From contig NZ_OAOF01000002.1 of the NCBI RefSeq assembly GCF_900205965.1, forward strand, positions 124,001-188,000: DNA of 64,000 nucleotides. The letters run 5' to 3'. Each line of letters begins with the position of its first letter. Position 1 is the first letter of the stretch. This DNA is from Lacrimispora amygdalina. Its GTDB lineage: Bacteria; Bacillota; Clostridia; Lachnospirales; Lachnospiraceae. Below the pieces are notes generated by a model, which was given only the letters and a program-made list of their open reading frames with translations, did not search any database and was not told the DNA's origin. Both the position numbers and the translations under genes were made by a program. This document shows positions 45,940 through 53,970 of the stretch, in pieces.

Positions 45940-45966
45940 TTTATACCTCCAGTTTTTTAATACATT

Positions 45967-47364
45967 TTATTGTTTCTCCGCCGTCTTCTTTTCAGCTCTT
46001 TTACCTAATATCAAAGTAATTAAAAATGAAACTGTAACAGCAATTATCATTACTAAAATAGATACAATCAGGTTTTTTCCTGTCCCGTCGGGATTAATAT
46101 ACGCAGGGATTGATATAAATCCGGGTGTTGATACAACGTACTGTGTCATACCAAACAAACCTGCCAGGAGACCACCGATTCCGCCTCCGATCATTGCACC
46201 TAAAAGCGGATATTTTTTTACAAATAACACACCATATACGCCAGGCTCTGTAATTCCGCAAAGTGCAGTAATACCGGCACCCGTTGCGATACTGCGGGAT
46301 TCCGCATTCCTTGCAATCATTGCTGCAGCCAGACATGCGCCGCCTACTGCTACATTGGCCGGGGCCATACCGGTACAAATAAGCGGATCTGAACCGATTT
46401 CAGCAATTAATAAAAATACTACGGGATATGCAGCATTATTCATTCCGAAGAATACCATCAGCGGTGTCGTAATACCAATGATCATAACTGCGATTGCCGG
46501 AGCAACTCTGTAAATAGCCAGTACACCGTCCGCCAGCCATGTACCTGCAAGGTTACCGATAGGTCCCAGTACAATCAGTGTTACAGGAACTGTGATCAGC
46601 ATTGTAATAAGCGGTACGAAAATTGTCCGTAAATAGACAGGTATTATCTTCTGTAAATTCTTATAAATCACAGACATAAATAGTACGCCCAGAATTACAG
46701 GAAATACCGTTGAGTTATACGCGATCTGTGCAACCTTAATGCCGAAGAAATCAAGAGCTTCCGCATTATTTATGGTTGAATATAACAGGATTGCGCCAAG
46801 GAACGCCCCAAGGTATCCGTTGGATTTTAACTTGTTTGCTGCTGAAAAACCGATAAAAACCGGTAATGAATAGAAAGCTGCCTGATTAATCGCATAAAAA
46901 ATCTTATATGCTCCGTCTTCGGCAGACACTCCAAAGAGTGTTGTAAGAAGCGTTAAAACCGCTCCGGTAAGACCTCCTGCGATCAGTACGGGAATAACCG
47001 GAGAAAAAGTTCCGCCGATAAATGCCATAATGCCTGAAAAAATATTACTCTGTCCTGCTTTTACATCCTGTTTAGCGGCATCTGAATCCGGCACCTCTCC
47101 GCTGGTTTTAATGCCTTCCAGTTTCTTAAATTCTTCATAAAGGGCGGGGACATCTTGTCCGATAACAAATTGATACTCTCCGCTTTGAACAATCAGATTA
47201 ATCACGCCAGGGATTTTCTTTGCCTCATCTTTGTTCAGCTTTGTTTCATCATGCAGCTGTAACCGTAAGCGTGTCATACAGTGTGTAACATTCGCAATGT
47301 TTGATTCGCCTCCGCAAACATGGACTATATCTTTACATATTTGAGCATAATCTTTATTTGCCAT
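45967..47364 (-). CDS. PTS beta-glucoside-type IIBC transporter
   Basis: 465-residue membrane transporter. An N-terminal IIB domain has the phosphocysteine in NVTHCMTRLRLQL. A IIC channel domain runs from about residue 110 to 455 with typical GGTFSPVIPVLIAGGLTGAVLTLL and GITEPGVYGVLF segments. No C-terminal IIA domain, which is supplied by a separate gene. Start ATG follows AGAGGGGTAAATT. First gene of the operon, divergent from an RpiR regulator. Exact sugar is inference from GH1 and family. Confidence 0.93.
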   Translation of the reverse strand: MANKDYAQICKDIVHVCGGESNIANVTHCMTRLRLQLHDETKLNKDEAKKIPGVINLIVQSGEYQFVIGQDVPALYEEFKKLEGIKTSGEVPDSDAAKQDVKAGQSNIFSGIMAFIGGTFSPVIPVLIAGGLTGAVLTLLTTLFGVSAEDGAYKIFYAINQAAFYSLPVFIGFSAANKLKSNGYLGAFLGAILLYSTINNAEALDFFGIKVAQIAYNSTVFPVILGVLFMSVIYKNLQKIIPVYLRTIFVPLITMLITVPVTLIVLGPIGNLAGTWLADGVLAIYRVAPAIAVMIIGITTPLMVFFGMNNAAYPVVFLLIAEIGSDPLICTGMAPANVAVGGACLAAAMIARNAESRSIATGAGITALCGITEPGVYGVLFVKKYPLLGAMIGGGIGGLLAGLFGMTQYVVSTPGFISIPAYINPDGTGKNLIVSILVMIIAVTVSFLITLILGKRAEKKTAEKQ

Positions 47365-47423
47365 AATTTACCCCTCTTCTAATAGTCTGCTTTCAATCTT
47401 ACCATACCCTCATTGATCAATTA

Positions 47424-47453
47424 GGATTACATCTGCGCGCCTCATGTAATTCC
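47424..47453 (-). other. Stem-loop in the PTS leader
   Basis: GGATTACAT, loop, ATGTAATTCC (plus strand reading) forms a nine- to ten-pair stem in the presumed 5-prime leader of the PTS transcript. No T run follows, and I do not recognise a LicT/BglG-type antiterminator site. Confidence 0.45.
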
Positions 47454-47488
47454 ATGGCTTAATTATATCAAATTCCAACAAAATCCGC

Positions 47489-47505
47489 GTTTCAGAATAT
47501 GAAAC
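47489..47505. promoter_or_regulatory. Candidate RpiR operator between divergent genes
   Basis: GTTTCA-GAATA-TGAAAC is a clean inverted repeat between the PTS -10 (TATAAT on the minus strand, 47462-47467) and the rpiR promoter. A related half TTTCATATT recurs at 47535-47543. The PTS promoter lacks a good -35, consistent with regulator dependence. Confidence 0.55.
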
Positions 47506-47541
47506 CATGATAATTTTATATAATTAAACCGCTATTTCATA

Positions 47542-47570
47542 TTGTGCTGCTATGCTTTTTGATATATAAT
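47542..47570 (+). promoter_or_regulatory. Promoter of the rpiR-type regulator
   Basis: -35 TTGTGC (47542-47547), 17-bp spacer, -10 TATAAT (47565-47570). Six bases separate the -10 from the ATG at 47577, so the transcript is predicted to start at or next to the start codon. Confidence 0.65.
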
Positions 47571-47576
47571 TTGGGC

Positions 47577-48410
47577 ATGGATGAAAAGAATAGAAAACAG
47601 CAAAATACATTTAGCCTGAAGGGATTTAATATTACCTCCTCTTTGCTTGCAATCATAAACAATTACAGCGAAGATGATATCAACTACGTTTTAGCGAATT
47701 ACCTTCTGGAGCGAATTAATGTTATGGATAAAATCAGCATTTATGATGTTATTGATTACTGTTATGTATCAAGGAGTACAATTCACAGATTCGTGAAAAG
47801 CATTGGATTTGACAGCTTTACTCACATGAAGGATAACATCAGATATATGAGGATTCATTCCAGGGCATTTATCGATTTCGTGAACCAGTCATCATTTACT
47901 GATTACATTATGAATTCCATGGTTGACATGCTTCAGGATATTAATGATACCCTCGACCAGCAAAATATCGGACTGCTTGTGGATCTGATTAAGACAAGTC
48001 GTAACGTAGTAATTCTCAACGCAGACACATCAAGCTCTTCTGCCAAGGAGTTTCAGCTGGAGATGACTTCTCTGGGCAGGCTTATTAAGCTTGTCACTAA
48101 TATATCAGGCAATACAGGAATACTACCTGCGCTAACGGAAGAGGACTTACTTATCACCTGCTCTGCGTCTGGGAACTATGCGATCACGACTAAGGATGAT
48201 GTTCAGGGTGTCAAGGCCAGAAAGTTTCTCATTACCCTAAACCACGCAAGGCAGTTTGAGGAATACTATGACACGATAATTTTCTTAAGTGATAAATTCC
48301 AGTCATCTGAACACATATCCAATGGAATGCAGAATGTATATACGAGATATGGCATCAACTATTTTTTTGATTTATTATTCAACAAATATGTGCAGAAATA
48401 TCTGATGTGA
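47577..48410 (+). CDS. MurR/RpiR-family regulator of the beta-glucoside PTS
   Basis: 277 residues from ATG 47577 (MDEKNRKQQNTFSLKGFN). N-terminal helix-turn-helix about 30-100 (ISIYDVIDYCYVSRSTIHRFVKSIGFDSFTHMKDNI) and a C-terminal SIS sugar-phosphate-binding domain about 125-265 (VVILNADTSSSSAKEFQLEM, ITCSASGNYA). The reading back to a GTG at 47544 would run through the promoter and is rejected. No Shine-Dalgarno precedes the ATG. Divergent from the PTS genes, so most likely their sugar-phosphate-responsive regulator. Confidence 0.88.
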   Translation: MDEKNRKQQNTFSLKGFNITSSLLAIINNYSEDDINYVLANYLLERINVMDKISIYDVIDYCYVSRSTIHRFVKSIGFDSFTHMKDNIRYMRIHSRAFIDFVNQSSFTDYIMNSMVDMLQDINDTLDQQNIGLLVDLIKTSRNVVILNADTSSSSAKEFQLEMTSLGRLIKLVTNISGNTGILPALTEEDLLITCSASGNYAITTKDDVQGVKARKFLITLNHARQFEEYYDTIIFLSDKFQSSEHISNGMQNVYTRYGINYFFDLLFNKYVQKYLM

Positions 48411-48434
48411 TACCTAAAGCCTTTATAGATACTA

Positions 48435-48597
48435 TCATAGAAAAGGTATTAATTAAGTTTCTGATTTCCGGCCATATCTGGGTGCCAAATTCATGACTGA
48501 AAGAGTAACCGCCACTGGAATCATTAACGAAAATGGCAATGCGGTCAACGCTGCATTTATTGCAGAAAAGCCTAACCCCATCTGTAAATAGAAGGTG
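48435..48597 (+). pseudogene. Possible small gene remnant
   Basis: The 289-bp gap after rpiR holds two short frames that look like coding remains, KFLISGHIWVPNS then, after a shift, MTERVTATGIINENGNAVNA ending PNPICK. I do not recognise the family. There is no ribosome site, and the call rests only on protein-like composition. The rest of the gap shows nothing I can name. Confidence 0.3.
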
Positions 48598-48699
48598 CGA
48601 TTAGTGGTGATTCATTCAGTTAAGCACGATAGGAGCGGCTATGAAAAGGAAAATTCCAATGGGAATATTAATGCCCCTAATCCCCAAGCCGACCACTTG

Positions 48700-49269
48700 T
48701 CATTTTTTCGAAACCAACGCTGAACCGAAATCCATAAGGCTTGTTTGCAGGTCCTCTCTTTCACACGCCGGTTTGCTCCGTAAATTGCTAACAATCGGTA
48801 CCTCTGTAACGTCGAACTCTAATACCTCAAACATTTGTTTTGTATAATCGGTGTAGACCTTGAACAAATCAGCATCTGGATTACCCTGATTGAACGAGAG
48901 GATCAGCTTTTGTTTCACTGCGTTTTCTTTAAAAAACGGGGAAAAGCGCGGAGAAAAACGAGCAAATAACCTGTCAGTGATTATTTTCCCTTGAGCGCTC
49001 ATTTGTCCCATATAAATCGGTAATCCCAAAACTATGGTATCGGCATGCTCAAGCGAGTCATAAATTTGTTGCATGTCGTCCTTGATTACACACCCCTGAT
49101 CACTTTTATGGCAGGCCCAACACCCCCTGCATGGTTTAATATCAAGGTCGTTGAAGCTGAAAGCTTTGACCTCTGCGCCCTGTTCCTTCGCACCGTCGAG
49201 TATCTTGTTTACAATAAAAGCTGTATTACCTTCTTTACGCTGACTTGCGATTATTCCTATGATATTCAA
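48700..49269 (-). CDS. NADPH-dependent FMN reductase / iron-sulfur flavodoxin-like protein
   Basis: 189-residue flavodoxin-fold oxidoreductase. Start is TTG at 49269 (NIIGIIASQRKEGNTAFIVNKIL), since AAGGAGGATTAAA precedes it; longer readings run through the promoter. The cysteine motif KPCRGCWACHKSDQGC is typical of the isf-like flavoproteins, and LPIYMGQMSAQGKIITDRLFA contacts flavin. It follows a marR gene and terminator, with its own promoter sharing an AGGAAAC motif with that of marR. Confidence 0.88.
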   Translation of the reverse strand: MNIIGIIASQRKEGNTAFIVNKILDGAKEQGAEVKAFSFNDLDIKPCRGCWACHKSDQGCVIKDDMQQIYDSLEHADTIVLGLPIYMGQMSAQGKIITDRLFARFSPRFSPFFKENAVKQKLILSFNQGNPDADLFKVYTDYTKQMFEVLEFDVTEVPIVSNLRSKPACEREDLQTSLMDFGSALVSKK

Positions 49270-49370
49270 ATTTAATCCTCCTTGTGTGTTATGTCTGTTA
49301 ATATCCCAAGCATATTTGATCATTTGTATAACCTTTCGGGGCGAAATTATTGTTTCCTTTTCACACATTT

Positions 49371-49399
49371 ACTCTACCACTATATTGTTTCCTTGTCAA
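49371..49399 (-). promoter_or_regulatory. Promoter of the flavodoxin-like reductase gene
   Basis: Minus strand -35 TTGACA (49394-49399), 17-bp spacer, -10 TAGAGT (49371-49376). AGGAAACAATA follows the -35 and GGAAACAATA recurs about 20 bp after the -10, a pair of direct repeats likely to bind a regulator. Confidence 0.7.
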
Positions 49400-49437
49400 C
49401 AAAGTTATGGTAAAAATATTGTTCTGCCTTCAGCCAC

Positions 49438-49473
49438 AAAAAAACAGCCCATCCTCGATCGAGGTGGACTGTC
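49438..49473 (-). terminator. Terminator after the second marR gene
   Basis: Minus strand ACAGTCCACCTC-GATC-GAGGATGGGCTGT followed by TTTTTTT. Separates marR from the reductase promoter. Confidence 0.88.
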
Positions 49474-49492
49474 AGAAATTAAATCGGTATAA

Positions 49493-49972
49493 TCAGAGGT
49501 TATCAGATCTCATTTTTATACCCAGTTTCATAATTTCAGCGTCTAAATGCGTATTATATTTATTCGCGAAGTCGAGGATAACATCAAGCTGTTCCTCAGT
49601 TACCTGATTGAAAAAGGGTTGATCTCTATCCTTTAACTCCCTGTGTATATCCTCATGTATATTGTAAATCTTTTTCCCCTGGCTGGTAAGGTTAAAATAC
49701 ACTTCTTTCTTATTATCGGCTCTCTGATAACTTTCAATGAGCCCCTTATTAATCAGCTTCTTTGTCAGCTTGCTTATTGCACCTCTTGTCATATCAAAAG
49801 ATTCCGCCAGCTTTGTCACGTTGGAATCCATATCTTCTCCGATATAAGCGATACAATGTATTTCAGACGGATTATATGCCATAAGGCTTTCTTTCATCCT
49901 AAAGCTGTCAAGCCACATTCTTTTTTTAAACATGTCCCATAGACCTATCATAGCCTGTTCCTCTTTGCTCAT
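49493..49972 (-). CDS. MarR-family regulator next to the flavodoxin-like reductase
   Basis: 159 residues from ATG 49972 (MSKEEQAMIGLWDMFKKRMW), with TTGGAG and CAGGTT upstream. The reading to 50092 would cross the promoter and is rejected. HTH and wing: SNVTKLAESFDMTRGAISKLTKKLINKGLIESYQRADNKKEVYFNLTSQGKK. Helical C-terminal dimer domain with DRDQPFFNQVTEEQLDVIL. Probably regulates itself and the reductase gene. Confidence 0.9.
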   Translation of the reverse strand: MSKEEQAMIGLWDMFKKRMWLDSFRMKESLMAYNPSEIHCIAYIGEDMDSNVTKLAESFDMTRGAISKLTKKLINKGLIESYQRADNKKEVYFNLTSQGKKIYNIHEDIHRELKDRDQPFFNQVTEEQLDVILDFANKYNTHLDAEIMKLGIKMRSDNL

Positions 49973-50005
49973 AACCTGTACTCCAATCTGTTTGTGCTTA
50001 TGTGT

Positions 50006-50034
50006 ATTATATAGCCGCGAAGTTTCCTGGTCAA
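50006..50034 (-). promoter_or_regulatory. Promoter of the second marR gene
   Basis: Minus strand -35 TTGACC (50029-50034), 17-bp spacer, -10 TATAAT (50006-50011). AGGAAAC directly follows the -35, the same context as in the reductase promoter. Confidence 0.7.
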
Positions 50035-50037
50035 TAT

Positions 50038-50067
50038 ATCTTTGGCATCGATTGGTGTTATTTCCTG
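50038..50067 (-). repeat. 30-bp exact copy of a citC segment
   Basis: These 30 bases are identical, in the same orientation, to 58466-58495 inside citC, where they encode QEITPIDAKD. Here the minus-strand frame reads AAQEITPIDAKDILTRKLRG after an in-frame TAG and belongs to no complete gene. It abuts the -35 of the marR promoter. Confidence 0.85.
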
Positions 50068-50101
50068 TGCAGCCTATGTGGCGGAAACACATTTAATTAA
50101 A

Positions 50102-52096
50102 TCAAATATTTGATGCTACCTCAAACGCATCCCATATTGCATACATTATATTGGAAACCTTTCTTGCATCTCCAAGTAAGTAAATATCTCTGACTTCATG
50201 CTTTAACTCATTATAAATCCTGTTTTCTGAATCATACCCCACGGCAAGTACAACCGAATCTGCACTTAACTCCTTTTCCCCTTCAGCTGTTTTAATCAGA
50301 ACCCCCTGCTTAGTGGTACGGACTGCTTTGGAATCTGTATAAACGGAAATTTTCTTCTCTTCAATCAGGGACAAAAGCATGCTGGTATTGGCAAAACACA
50401 GCGGACCATTTAAGGTTAACAGGCCATCCTGGGCTTCCACAATTGAAACTTCTTTTCCATTGTTTTTCAGCCACAGGGCAAGTTCACATCCAACAAGTCC
50501 TCCGCCTAAAACTACTACGCTGCTGCCCGGATTCTTATTTCCAAGAAGCACCTCTTCGGCTGTAAATACCTTGCTGTCGTCACCAAGACCAAATACCTTC
50601 GGTCTGGAACCAGTTGCTACAATTACAGTATCCGGATTTGATTCACGGATCATATCAGGAGTTACTTCCGTATTGTAATATACCGGCACTGCCAGATCCT
50701 TCAGCGTGTTTTTATACCAGTCCGCCAGAGCATGATCATCTTCTTTGAAATCAGGTGTTCCTCCTGGAATTAAATTTCCGCCAAGACGGCCGGTCTTTTC
50801 ATATACCTCCGGCTGATGACCTCTCAGGCTAAGCACTCTGGCTGCTTCACAGCCGGCCACTCCTCCGCCGATAATCATTACCTTTTTCTTTTTCAGAACA
50901 GGTTTCAGCTCAGTAATCCGTTCTCTTGCACATGCCGGGTTGACTGCACAGTTAAGCCAGCCATAATGAACCATGCGGCCAAGACACCCCTCATGGCAGG
51001 AAAGGCATGGGCGGATCAGCTCTGTCTGTCCAAAGCGTAGTTTATTTACATAATCAGGATCTGCAAGAAGCGGGCGGCCAAGCCCAATTAAATCACAGCT
51101 TCCGTCTTCAATGGCTGAAAGAGCCAGATCCGGATTATCCATGCGGCCTGCACAGATAACAGGACCGTTAACAGCTTCTTTGATCGCTTTCGCATACGGT
51201 ATGTACAGCCCTTTCTTCTGATACATCGGTGGATGATTCCAAAACCACGCATCATAACAGCCTACGTCTACATCCAAAGAATCATACCCATACTGCTCCA
51301 GCAGCTGCGCCGCTTCAATTCCTTCCGGCAGGTCTCGTCCCTTTTCTTCAAACTCTTCTCCCGGGAGACCGCCCACACGCCAGTCCTTTATAAAGGATTT
51401 GGGGCTGTAACGGAGCGTTACTGTAAATTCGTCACCACAGGTTTTCTTTATTTCCTCCACGATTTCTCTGGCAAAACGAAGGCGGTTCTCCAGACTTTCC
51501 CCGTATTCATCTGTCCTGTTGTTGAAAAATGAGATGGCAAACTGATCCAGAAGGTAGCCTTCATGGACTGCATGAATCTGGATTCCGTCAAAACCTGCAT
51601 TCTTAGCAATTGCAGCTCCCTCCCCAAACCGTTTTACAATCCGGTGGATCTCTTCCTTTGTCAGTGCCCGGCAGGGTATGTCAACCCAGCGGTTCATAAT
51701 CTCCGAGGCAGATACCGGCTTTAAATCAGGATCAACGGGAGGTGCAACACGCCCAAAACCTGCACTTAACTGGAGAAACACTTTGGCATCATAAGCATGA
51801 ATCCGTTCTGTCATCTCTCTTGCAGTCCTGGTAAAATGTACCGGATTGATCGTCGGGCATGGAGTACTTGGCATGGAGTGATGCTCTGCTTCGTTATCAA
51901 CAAAACATACTCCTGTGATAATAAGCCCGGTACCGCCCTTTGCCCGCTCCACATAATAATCAACCCCTCTCTGGTTAAAGCCTCCCACGCTGTCTCCCAG
52001 CCCCTGGGGACCCATAGGTGCCATCACAAAGCGGTTTTTCAATGTGACACTGCCGATTTTAACCGGTTCGAAAAGCTTTTCATATTTGTTCTGCAT
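50102..52096 (-). CDS. OYE-type FMN/Fe-S/FAD oxidoreductase (2-enoate / dienoyl-CoA reductase family)
   Basis: 664-residue flavoenzyme. Residues about 1-340 are an Old Yellow Enzyme TIM barrel (EPVKIGSVTLKNRFVMAPMGPQG, GFDGIQIHAVHEGYLLDQFAISFFNNRTDEYG, LIGLGRPLLADPDYV). A [4Fe-4S] motif CLSCHEGCLGR...CAVNP is near residues 345-375. Then an FAD domain (KVMIIGGGVAGCEAARVL) and NAD(P) domain (VVVLGGGLVGCELALWL). This is the architecture of FadH, BaiCD/BaiH and 2-enoate reductases; the substrate cannot be told. Single gene, divergent from a PucR-like regulator. Confidence 0.93.
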   Translation of the reverse strand: MQNKYEKLFEPVKIGSVTLKNRFVMAPMGPQGLGDSVGGFNQRGVDYYVERAKGGTGLIITGVCFVDNEAEHHSMPSTPCPTINPVHFTRTAREMTERIHAYDAKVFLQLSAGFGRVAPPVDPDLKPVSASEIMNRWVDIPCRALTKEEIHRIVKRFGEGAAIAKNAGFDGIQIHAVHEGYLLDQFAISFFNNRTDEYGESLENRLRFAREIVEEIKKTCGDEFTVTLRYSPKSFIKDWRVGGLPGEEFEEKGRDLPEGIEAAQLLEQYGYDSLDVDVGCYDAWFWNHPPMYQKKGLYIPYAKAIKEAVNGPVICAGRMDNPDLALSAIEDGSCDLIGLGRPLLADPDYVNKLRFGQTELIRPCLSCHEGCLGRMVHYGWLNCAVNPACARERITELKPVLKKKKVMIIGGGVAGCEAARVLSLRGHQPEVYEKTGRLGGNLIPGGTPDFKEDDHALADWYKNTLKDLAVPVYYNTEVTPDMIRESNPDTVIVATGSRPKVFGLGDDSKVFTAEEVLLGNKNPGSSVVVLGGGLVGCELALWLKNNGKEVSIVEAQDGLLTLNGPLCFANTSMLLSLIEEKKISVYTDSKAVRTTKQGVLIKTAEGEKELSADSVVLAVGYDSENRIYNELKHEVRDIYLLGDARKVSNIMYAIWDAFEVASNI

Positions 52097-52117
52097 ATTC
52101 GTTTTCTCCTTTTATTA

Positions 52118-52136
52118 ATACTATAAAAAATAGTAT
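52118..52136. promoter_or_regulatory. Inverted repeat upstream of the OYE-type gene
   Basis: ATACTAT-AAAAA-ATAGTAT, seven-base arms, in the leader/promoter region just before the oxidoreductase start. It could be an operator for the divergent regulator. A possible plus-strand promoter for the regulator is TGGAAC-17-TATAAT (52267-52295). Confidence 0.5.
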
Positions 52137-52339
52137 CAAATACAAAAGGAAATGGGTATGTCTGTATCTATAAACTTTTGCCTGTTTCTTATTGGTTTTA
52201 CTAAGGCTCCTTTTGTTTAATCAAACAATATTATCTGCATTCTTTATCTATTTTAACAATTCATTCTGGAACCTACATTAAAACGGTGTTATAATAATTT
52301 TCATAGTGAGAAATTACTACAAAAGAAAAGAGGATGCCT

Positions 52340-53902
52340 ATGGCAAAGCATATGAAAAATTTGGAGGAATTTATAAAGAATTACAGCTGCCAATGTCATA
52401 TCAGTAATGATTTCATTATCAGATAATGCCGCTGTCTGGTTGGCTATCCTGAGGCATTCTGCTCAGATATCGTTTACATTGCACATGTCTCAGACCTTCC
52501 TGCCTCGCTCCCGCTTTCAGAAGCTGTCAATCTTTTACTCATTGGTGACAGGGAACTGCCTCGCTCCTATGGCATCGAAAATAAAATCAACTGGATTGTC
52601 TGTGATCCCAGTCTGGTAACATTGCCAAAGTTAATCAACCTGACGGAGGAATTCTTTTTCCAGGAACTGACCCTATACCAGTACAAGGAAGAAATGATCT
52701 GTGCATTAAACGATCCGGATGCCATGAAGAAGATGCTTGAAGTAACCTTTAAGTATGTCGATAATCCTTTGAGAGTAATAGATTCCGCCCATAATCCCGT
52801 GGTTTCCTGCTGGGAGGAGAAGCAGTTGGATGAACCCCAGTGGATGGAATATAAAGAGAATCAGACATTCTCCCAAAAATACAACGATATCTGTAATGCT
52901 GATTATGCATTTCAACGTCATATGCTCAATTCTCCAACCCCATATATTATGAATTATCCGGAGATTTTTAAACACCGACAACGTATACTGCGTATCAGAC
53001 AGAGCCATATGAATATTGCTTTTGTCAGCGAACTGGAATACAACCACCCCTTTACGGAGTTTACCAGTGAAATATTACAGGTCTTTGCCTATTTTGCAGG
53101 AATCCGGCTACGTAATGATGCGAATTTTTACTACTCCTATGATTCTCCATTATCGGAAATCCTTCTTTATGTTTTAAAAATGCAGCAGCCCAATCCGGAA
53201 AAGATCAGGCAGCTGATGAAAAAATCCGGTCTTCATTTTAAAAAATACTTATACTTAATCTATATCACAGACAATGACCTTTTTGACTCCAGGGAGAAAA
53301 TGGTTTATATTTGTACACTGCTGGATAAATTCTTTACCGGGGGGCTGACTCAGATGATCGAAGGTAAAATAGTTATCCTTCTGGATTCTGATCATTGCAT
53401 GAAGTCTCCCCTTGATGACGACCGCCTGCAGAACTTTCTTCAGATTCTAAGTGCAAATCATATTTTTGCTGCAGTAAGCCGCGCTTTTTTGGACCTTTCA
53501 CAGGCAGGTTATGCTTTAGAACAGGCAAAAAAGGCCTTTGATTTTTCAAGACAAAAGGAAGGCCTGGGTCAGTTGTTTTTTTATGAAGATTATATTTTAG
53601 AAGATCTGGCAGAAACTTATCTGCTTCATAACCTGCCTGTTCACATGGTTGAACCGGGTCTTAACGAACTGATTGAATATGACAGGCTCCATGGTACGGC
53701 CTTAATGGAAACACTCACCTGCTACCTGGATCATCAGCTGGATCTACACACTGCCTCTGAACGTATGCATATCCATTTTAACACCCTGAAATACCGCATA
53801 CAGAAGATAAAGGATATTACCGGACTTGATTTAAACAAAATTGATATTCTTATGAGGATCAGGCTCTCTTTGATTGTCATTAAGTCCGGAGGTTTTACTT
53901 AA
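52340..53902 (+). pseudogene. PucR/CdaR-like regulator interrupted by an in-frame stop
   Basis: A start ATG at 52340 with GAGGATGCCT upstream opens MAKHMKNLEEFIKNYSCQCH, then meets an in-frame TAA at 52424. The same frame continues without another stop for about 490 codons to 53902, including YPEAFCSDIVYIAHVSDLPA before the first internal ATG at 52622. The C-terminus has the PucR-type HTH: LMETLTCYLDHQLDLHTASERMHIHFNTLKYRIQKI. The middle resembles GGDEF-like CdaR sensors. Because both parts share one frame, a nonsense change is the simplest reading; re-initiation to make a 426-residue protein from 52622 is possible. Divergent from the OYE-type gene, probably its regulator. Confidence 0.75.
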
Positions 53903-53970
53903 ATTTTTATAAGCATATCTGATAATATAAAGTTAGTTGAGGAATATAAATACTTAAATGGGGGATTAAG

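Noticed and set aside
47365..47460. LicT/BglG-type ribonucleic antiterminator site before the PTS genes
   Set aside because: The stem at 47424-47453 is not followed by a T run and no overlapping RAT-like sequence was seen; an RpiR regulator is adjacent instead.
49973..50092. Extended N-terminus of the second MarR protein
   Set aside because: It would be encoded within its own promoter and the citC-like fragment; ATG 49972 fits the family.
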